45,955 nt of DNA from Dehalococcoidia bacterium (lineage in GTDB: Bacteria > Chloroflexota > Dehalococcoidia > Lucifugimonadales > VXLM01), in NCBI GenBank assembly GCA_009841605.1, contig VXLM01000081.1, positions 1 to 45,955 on the forward strand, in the 5' to 3' direction. Each line of letters starts with the position of its first letter. The first letter of the stretch is position 1. Under the pieces are notes generated by a model. It was given only the letters and a program-made list of their open reading frames with translations, did no database searches and was not told the origin of the DNA. A program made the translations under genes and the position numbers. This document shows positions 43,901 to 45,955 of the stretch, in pieces.

Positions 43901-44067
43901 TTCGCCGACGGGTACGATGTCGACACCGTTACCAGTGGAAACTCGATTTCGGGGAATAGCTCGACCTGCAACGAACGGTATGCGGTGATACCCGCCGTGA
44001 GAACAAGGATTATGGCTAGGACCGTAACCGTCCGGTTGCGGACCGCTATGCCGGTGAGGAATGTCAT
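40963..44067 (-). CDS. RND efflux transporter (AcrB/HAE type)
   Basis: A 1034-residue, 12-helix proton-driven efflux pump. The proton-relay pair Asp409-Asp410 is in GRVVDDAIVVLENVYRHI in the fourth helix. Two large periplasmic/exterior loops follow helix 1 and helix 7, as in the family. No membrane-fusion adaptor or outer-membrane channel is adjacent, so it may work alone or with distant partners. Start ATG 44067 has CAGGAG upstream. Its substrate range cannot be read from sequence. The 393 bp downstream holds the family C element and the Pho array. Confidence 0.95.
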   Translation of the reverse strand: MTFLTGIAVRNRTVTVLAIILVLTAGITAYRSLQVELFPEIEFPLVTVSTSYPSANPDAVVRDVTDPIERAISGTAGLESIQSRTFEGNSIVLATFAYGTDMAAAQTQISAAVNDISFVSGVEEPTVGRFNPDQFPVIEFSVISDREAADLQDIVQSQVLPALSDVEGILEVDATGEIERRVQITVDAERLAANGVSLFQISNALRENNVSLPAGAIFEGGQAVLAKTTHTFSSIDDLKALVVGMSETGPVLLGDVADVSLGTAAPRSISRTNGKPSVGVSIVKEAEANTIDVTSAVREALDGLTGLPSDVEIVIVSDQGPSIQHQIDTLLREAMFGFLFAVTVVFAFMLTLKPTIPRGLLNTLRPTVVIALSIPLSVFTGVLLMAWQDMSLNFMTLGGLAISVGRVVDDAIVVLENVYRHIQAGRERWRAALQATAEVGPAIFASTMTTIVVFAPLAFIQGLVGAFFTPFALTVSFALVASLLVALTAVPVLGAYLLRPGDLPEGAGEEDDTFVQETWMQRVYTPIIRWTLRHKAITLVSAFVLTVGSMGLTFFIPVTLFPSGADRFVQIELSLPPGTPPDRTLAQVVEIEDRVKDISRVYRSTIGASSLSFGGVPGGLNQAGILVNLSDDAPENIAEILREELDTGGRTLRIREVQSGPPTSGLDVRITGSNYDDIVAVSQELAASIGEVEGVINVETNVAQARDEASIQVDPAKAASIGLSTRQVGLQVSQYLIGETVTRITIDDAVTDVVLSGDRRAAIGIGAVESLIIAGPLGSAPLGDLAEVVVKEGPVTISRTDGLRSATITGDIVAEDAQQVGRLIDEKIAAIALPPGVSITSGGLFADIAEGFQAIFISMAVGIVLVYLVMVTSLGSLRNPIVIVTTLPFALIGALAALVITDRSLGLPAMMGILLLIGIVVTNAIVLIAFVEQLREKGMSVYDALINGGRVRLRPILMTALTTSFALLPLAAAPSDEGGIISAELATVVIGGLMSSTGLTLIVVPVVYSIFNESIPNTFRRIVGALSRKPVAAT

Positions 44068-44176
44068 GTATCGCTCCTGAGTGATTCCGTCCTAGTGGTC
44101 AATCTCCATAGTATTGATAGGTATCCGATGTCGGTTCGTTGTGGCTACGTGCAAGTCACGTAACAAAGCACCCAAT

Positions 44177-44232
44177 CCGTCATTCCTGCGAAGAGCCTGC
44201 CCCGTACCACGATACGGGGCAGGAATCCAGAG
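44177..44232. repeat. Family D palindromic repeat, fourth copy
   Basis: CCGTCATTCCTGCGAAGAGC leads into CCCCGTACCACGATACGGGG and then CAGGAATCCAGAG. It lies in the 419-bp gene-free stretch between the RND gene and the B12-XRE regulator; I see nothing else coding there. Confidence 0.7.
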
Positions 44233-44486
44233 AATATGGTAGCGCGAGAATTCGGCCATATCGCTCCAGCTCTGCCTACCTCTAATTGCAAAGTTCTCGG
44301 ACTACTTTTTCAGTTCTACGCCGCTTCGCAAGAACGCCCCCGACCATAGCCGGAGGCGAGAATCTTCCAATGCCAATTGTAGATAACGACATGTCGCGTC
44401 GATAGGTTATTCACGTGAATGCCGGTCTGTCGCCCCATGTTTACTGGATAAAACGATGTCCTTGCTTTCACGTCACCCAAACAACC

Positions 44487-45389
44487 CTATCCTTTCCCGT
44501 CAGATGAAGGAGACACAACCAGATCACCGATTGGCACATCAAGCGCGTAGGCGATCTTCAGCACCGCTCCTATGGAGAGATTCTGCTTCCCATGCTCGAC
44601 CAGGCTGATGTACGTACGGTCCAGCCCCGATGCGTCCGCCAGCGCCTGCTGGGTCATCCGTCGGCTGGTCCGGGCTTCCTTGATCTTCAGTCCCATCATC
44701 GCCAACTGCTCTTCGAGAGATAGTCTCTCCTCCCTCAGTCCGACAAGTCGGCGGGACTCAGCCACGGCTTCTAGGACGTCGCCGGCCGTAGCGTCGCATC
44801 CCAACTCTTCTGCGCCTTGCGTCGTCCGGTCGAGTGCTTTCCCGCCCAGCAGTATCTTCGGCGGAGGTGAGTTTGCTTCCCGGATCGCCCCAGCGGCTGT
44901 CGCCGCGTTCGCCAGGAACTCGGGCAGGGTAGAGGAGAGCGCGACGAGATCGGCGTTCCGCTGTCGAACAAATTCTGCAAGGTCCTTGCCGGGTGTTCCG
45001 TTTCCGAGAAAAAAAACCTCCCAGCCGTCCATCGCCAGGAAGTCCGCAATCATACGCGCTCCGATGGTGTGCTGGTCTCCCTCTACCGGCGTTACCACGG
45101 CCCTCATTCCCAGCCCCTTCCGGGGCGTCATCCCCTGCCTGAGGTAGTCCATCATCTCCATCGTGATCGTCGTCGCCAGGTGCTCTTGGGCAACGTTGAT
45201 GCTTCCCTCATGCCACATTTCGCCCAGCCTGATCTGTGACGGAGCCAACACTTCGAGATAGATCTCCGCCCGGCTCAGACCACGGCCCAGCGCCTGCTCG
45301 ATTACAGCACGCGCCAGAACGGGCTCACCCAGTATCAGGGCCTCGCCATACCTGTCCCGAGCCTCTGTCAAAAGTTTTTCCCTATCCAT
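44487..45389 (-). CDS. B12-binding (CarH-like) regulator with C-terminal XRE helix-turn-helix
   Basis: A 300-residue predicted transcription factor. Residues 1-92 are a four-helix B12-binding cap with the CarH-type Wx9EH motif (Trp59, Glu69-His70 in MWHEGSINVAQEHLATT). Residues 95-215 are a Rossmann B12 domain with DQHTIG (Asp105-x-His107-x-x-Gly110), LSSTL and LLGGKAL. Residues 233-292 are an XRE/Cro helix-turn-helix (RMTQQALADASGLDRTYISL). CarH and LitR have a MerR domain at the N-terminus instead, so the DNA-binding module is of another family and at the other end. It probably senses adenosylcobalamin, perhaps light. It has its own promoter and a palindrome there. ATG 45389. The ligand is inferred, the domains are clear. 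Confidence 0.88.
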   Translation of the reverse strand: MDREKLLTEARDRYGEALILGEPVLARAVIEQALGRGLSRAEIYLEVLAPSQIRLGEMWHEGSINVAQEHLATTITMEMMDYLRQGMTPRKGLGMRAVVTPVEGDQHTIGARMIADFLAMDGWEVFFLGNGTPGKDLAEFVRQRNADLVALSSTLPEFLANAATAAGAIREANSPPPKILLGGKALDRTTQGAEELGCDATAGDVLEAVAESRRLVGLREERLSLEEQLAMMGLKIKEARTSRRMTQQALADASGLDRTYISLVEHGKQNLSIGAVLKIAYALDVPIGDLVVSPSSDGKG

Positions 45390-45419
45390 CTGAGTTCATT
45401 ATTAGGCATTTCGTACCCT

Positions 45420-45459
45420 ATTGTAGAATATAATAGACATAACAGTCAATATGTGTTAT
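45420..45459 (-). promoter_or_regulatory. Promoter and palindrome of the B12-XRE gene
   Basis: On the minus strand, TTGACT (45444-45449) and TACAAT (45420-45425) are 18 bp apart. A perfect inverted repeat ATAACA (45439-45444), 9 bp, TGTTAT (45454-45459) overlaps the -35, a likely operator for autoregulation. The plus strand also shows TATAAT at 45429-45434, towards the DUF378 gene. Confidence 0.55.
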
Positions 45460-45501
45460 TCTTATTTATCATCAACGTTGTCCCGTGAAGGAGGGAACAT
45501 A

Positions 45502-45708
45502 ATGGAGATCGTACAGATTATAGCGATAGTTCTCGCAGCGGTCGGCGCGGTGAACTGGGGCTTGGTCGGCCTGTTCAAGTTCGACCTTGTAGCTCTAATT
45601 GCCGGCGGCATGAAGTTCGGCGCCGTCAACGTGGTCTCGCGGATCATCTACATCCTCGTCGCCGTCGCGGGCGTAATCAGCCTGACGGCCATCGGCGAAC
45701 TCGCCTAG
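45502..45708 (+). CDS. DUF378 small membrane protein
   Basis: A 68-residue protein with two membrane helices, matching DUF378: AAVGAVNWGLVGLFKFDLVA and SRIIYILVAVAGV. No function is known for the family. The ATG at 45502 is preceded by GAAGGAGGG at seven bases. It is divergent from the B12-XRE regulator, 112 bp between starts, and could be under its control. Confidence 0.88.
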   Translation: MEIVQIIAIVLAAVGAVNWGLVGLFKFDLVALIAGGMKFGAVNVVSRIIYILVAVAGVISLTAIGELA

Positions 45709-45796
45709 CCGCGGCACTCGCCGTGGCCGCCGGATTGATAGGGGTCTCCACGTTGCTGTCGGTTCCGTCCCCAACCTCAGTGACGGGAGGCCCCTC

Positions 45797-45907
45797 ATGA
45801 GACTCTGGTCCCTGCACCCCCGCTATCTGGACGCGAAAGGACTCGTCGCCCTGTGGCGAGAACCCCTTATAGCCCCCAAGGGAAATGCCCGTTGCTGTGT
45901 ATTATAA
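45797..45907 (+). pseudogene. Truncated pyrimidine dimer DNA glycosylase (N-terminal remnant)
   Basis: The 36-codon frame MRLWSLHPRYLDAKGLVALW followed by REPLIAP is the opening of the pyrimidine-dimer glycosylase/DUF1722-neighbour family (PF03013 type), normally about 150 residues. After residue 26 the similarity is lost and TAA stops at 45905-45907. GGGAGG at 45785-45790 gives it a good ribosome site. AT-rich sequence follows, suggesting a junction of a lost or inserted segment. Family recall is moderate because so little is left. Confidence 0.5.
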
Positions 45908-45955
45908 AAAAATCCGCACCCACCAGCCAAGAGCCAAAATCGTATTGCGTCTTGT

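Noticed and set aside
1-45955. CRISPR arrays, tRNA or rRNA genes
   Set aside because: No regularly spaced direct repeats and no tRNA-like T-arm sequence were seen in the intergenic regions; short tRNAs could still be missed by eye.

Overview
The window is a 46-kb, GC-rich bacterial chromosome segment with densely packed genes on both strands, frequent GTG/TTG starts and many 4-bp ATGA overlaps. The gene content suggests a free-living aerobic heterotroph: four phytanoyl-CoA-dioxygenase-like oxygenases, glutaryl-CoA and 3-hydroxyacyl-CoA dehydrogenases, amidohydrolase, SMP-30 and DapA-like enzymes, an RND pump without adaptor or outer-membrane partner, and no LPS genes. I infer a Chloroflexota member of the SAR202/Dehalococcoidia kind, but no rRNA or tRNA is present to confirm it.

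Layout. 0.1-13.4 kb: ammonium transporter (amt), then a catabolic or accessory region with an NHL propeller, an SDR, SMP-30, PhyH oxygenases, an arrestin-fold protein, an SGNH hydrolase, glutaryl-CoA dehydrogenase and a DapA-like aldolase. Two of the PhyH genes (9855-10703 and 11510-12364) are clear paralogues. 13.6-20.8 kb: a period-23 repeat protein, then a partial histidine operon hisZ-hisG-(zinc phospholipase-like)-hisD-hisC-hisB followed by crcB. 21.1-25.8 kb: a minus-strand operon of an S51-like/CysRS-tail fusion, an S9 peptidase, an unrecognised 340-residue protein and a UGSC-family selenoprotein whose in-frame UGA would make it look like two fragments. 25.9-27.7 kb: pterin genes (folE, queD, pteridine-reductase-like SDR). 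28-32 kb: amidohydrolase, endonuclease III, HEAT protein, PadR regulator and its repeat-bearing membrane partner. 32.2-35.1 kb: a dehydratase/3-hydroxyacyl-CoA dehydrogenase/AcoX-like operon. 35.1-40.7 kb: pstSCAB-phoU continuing into an aquaporin and a broken arsenate-reductase-like gene, with a PhoB/PhoP-type repeat array upstream of pstS. 41-46 kb: RND pump, a regulator combining a CarH-like B12-binding module with a C-terminal XRE helix-turn-helix, a DUF378 membrane protein and a truncated pyrimidine-dimer glycosylase.

How it works together. The segment combines nutrient uptake (ammonium, phosphate), histidine and pterin biosynthesis and oxidative catabolism. The pst-phoU-aquaporin-arsC order fits phosphate scavenging coupled to removal of co-imported arsenate, although the arsC part is decayed. 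Short palindromic repeats of at least four families sit almost only between genes, often at convergent ends. The items most worth following are the UGSC selenoprotein with its SECIS-like hairpin, the B12-XRE regulator with a palindrome over its own promoter, and the PhyH protein with HGG where the HxD iron motif is expected.
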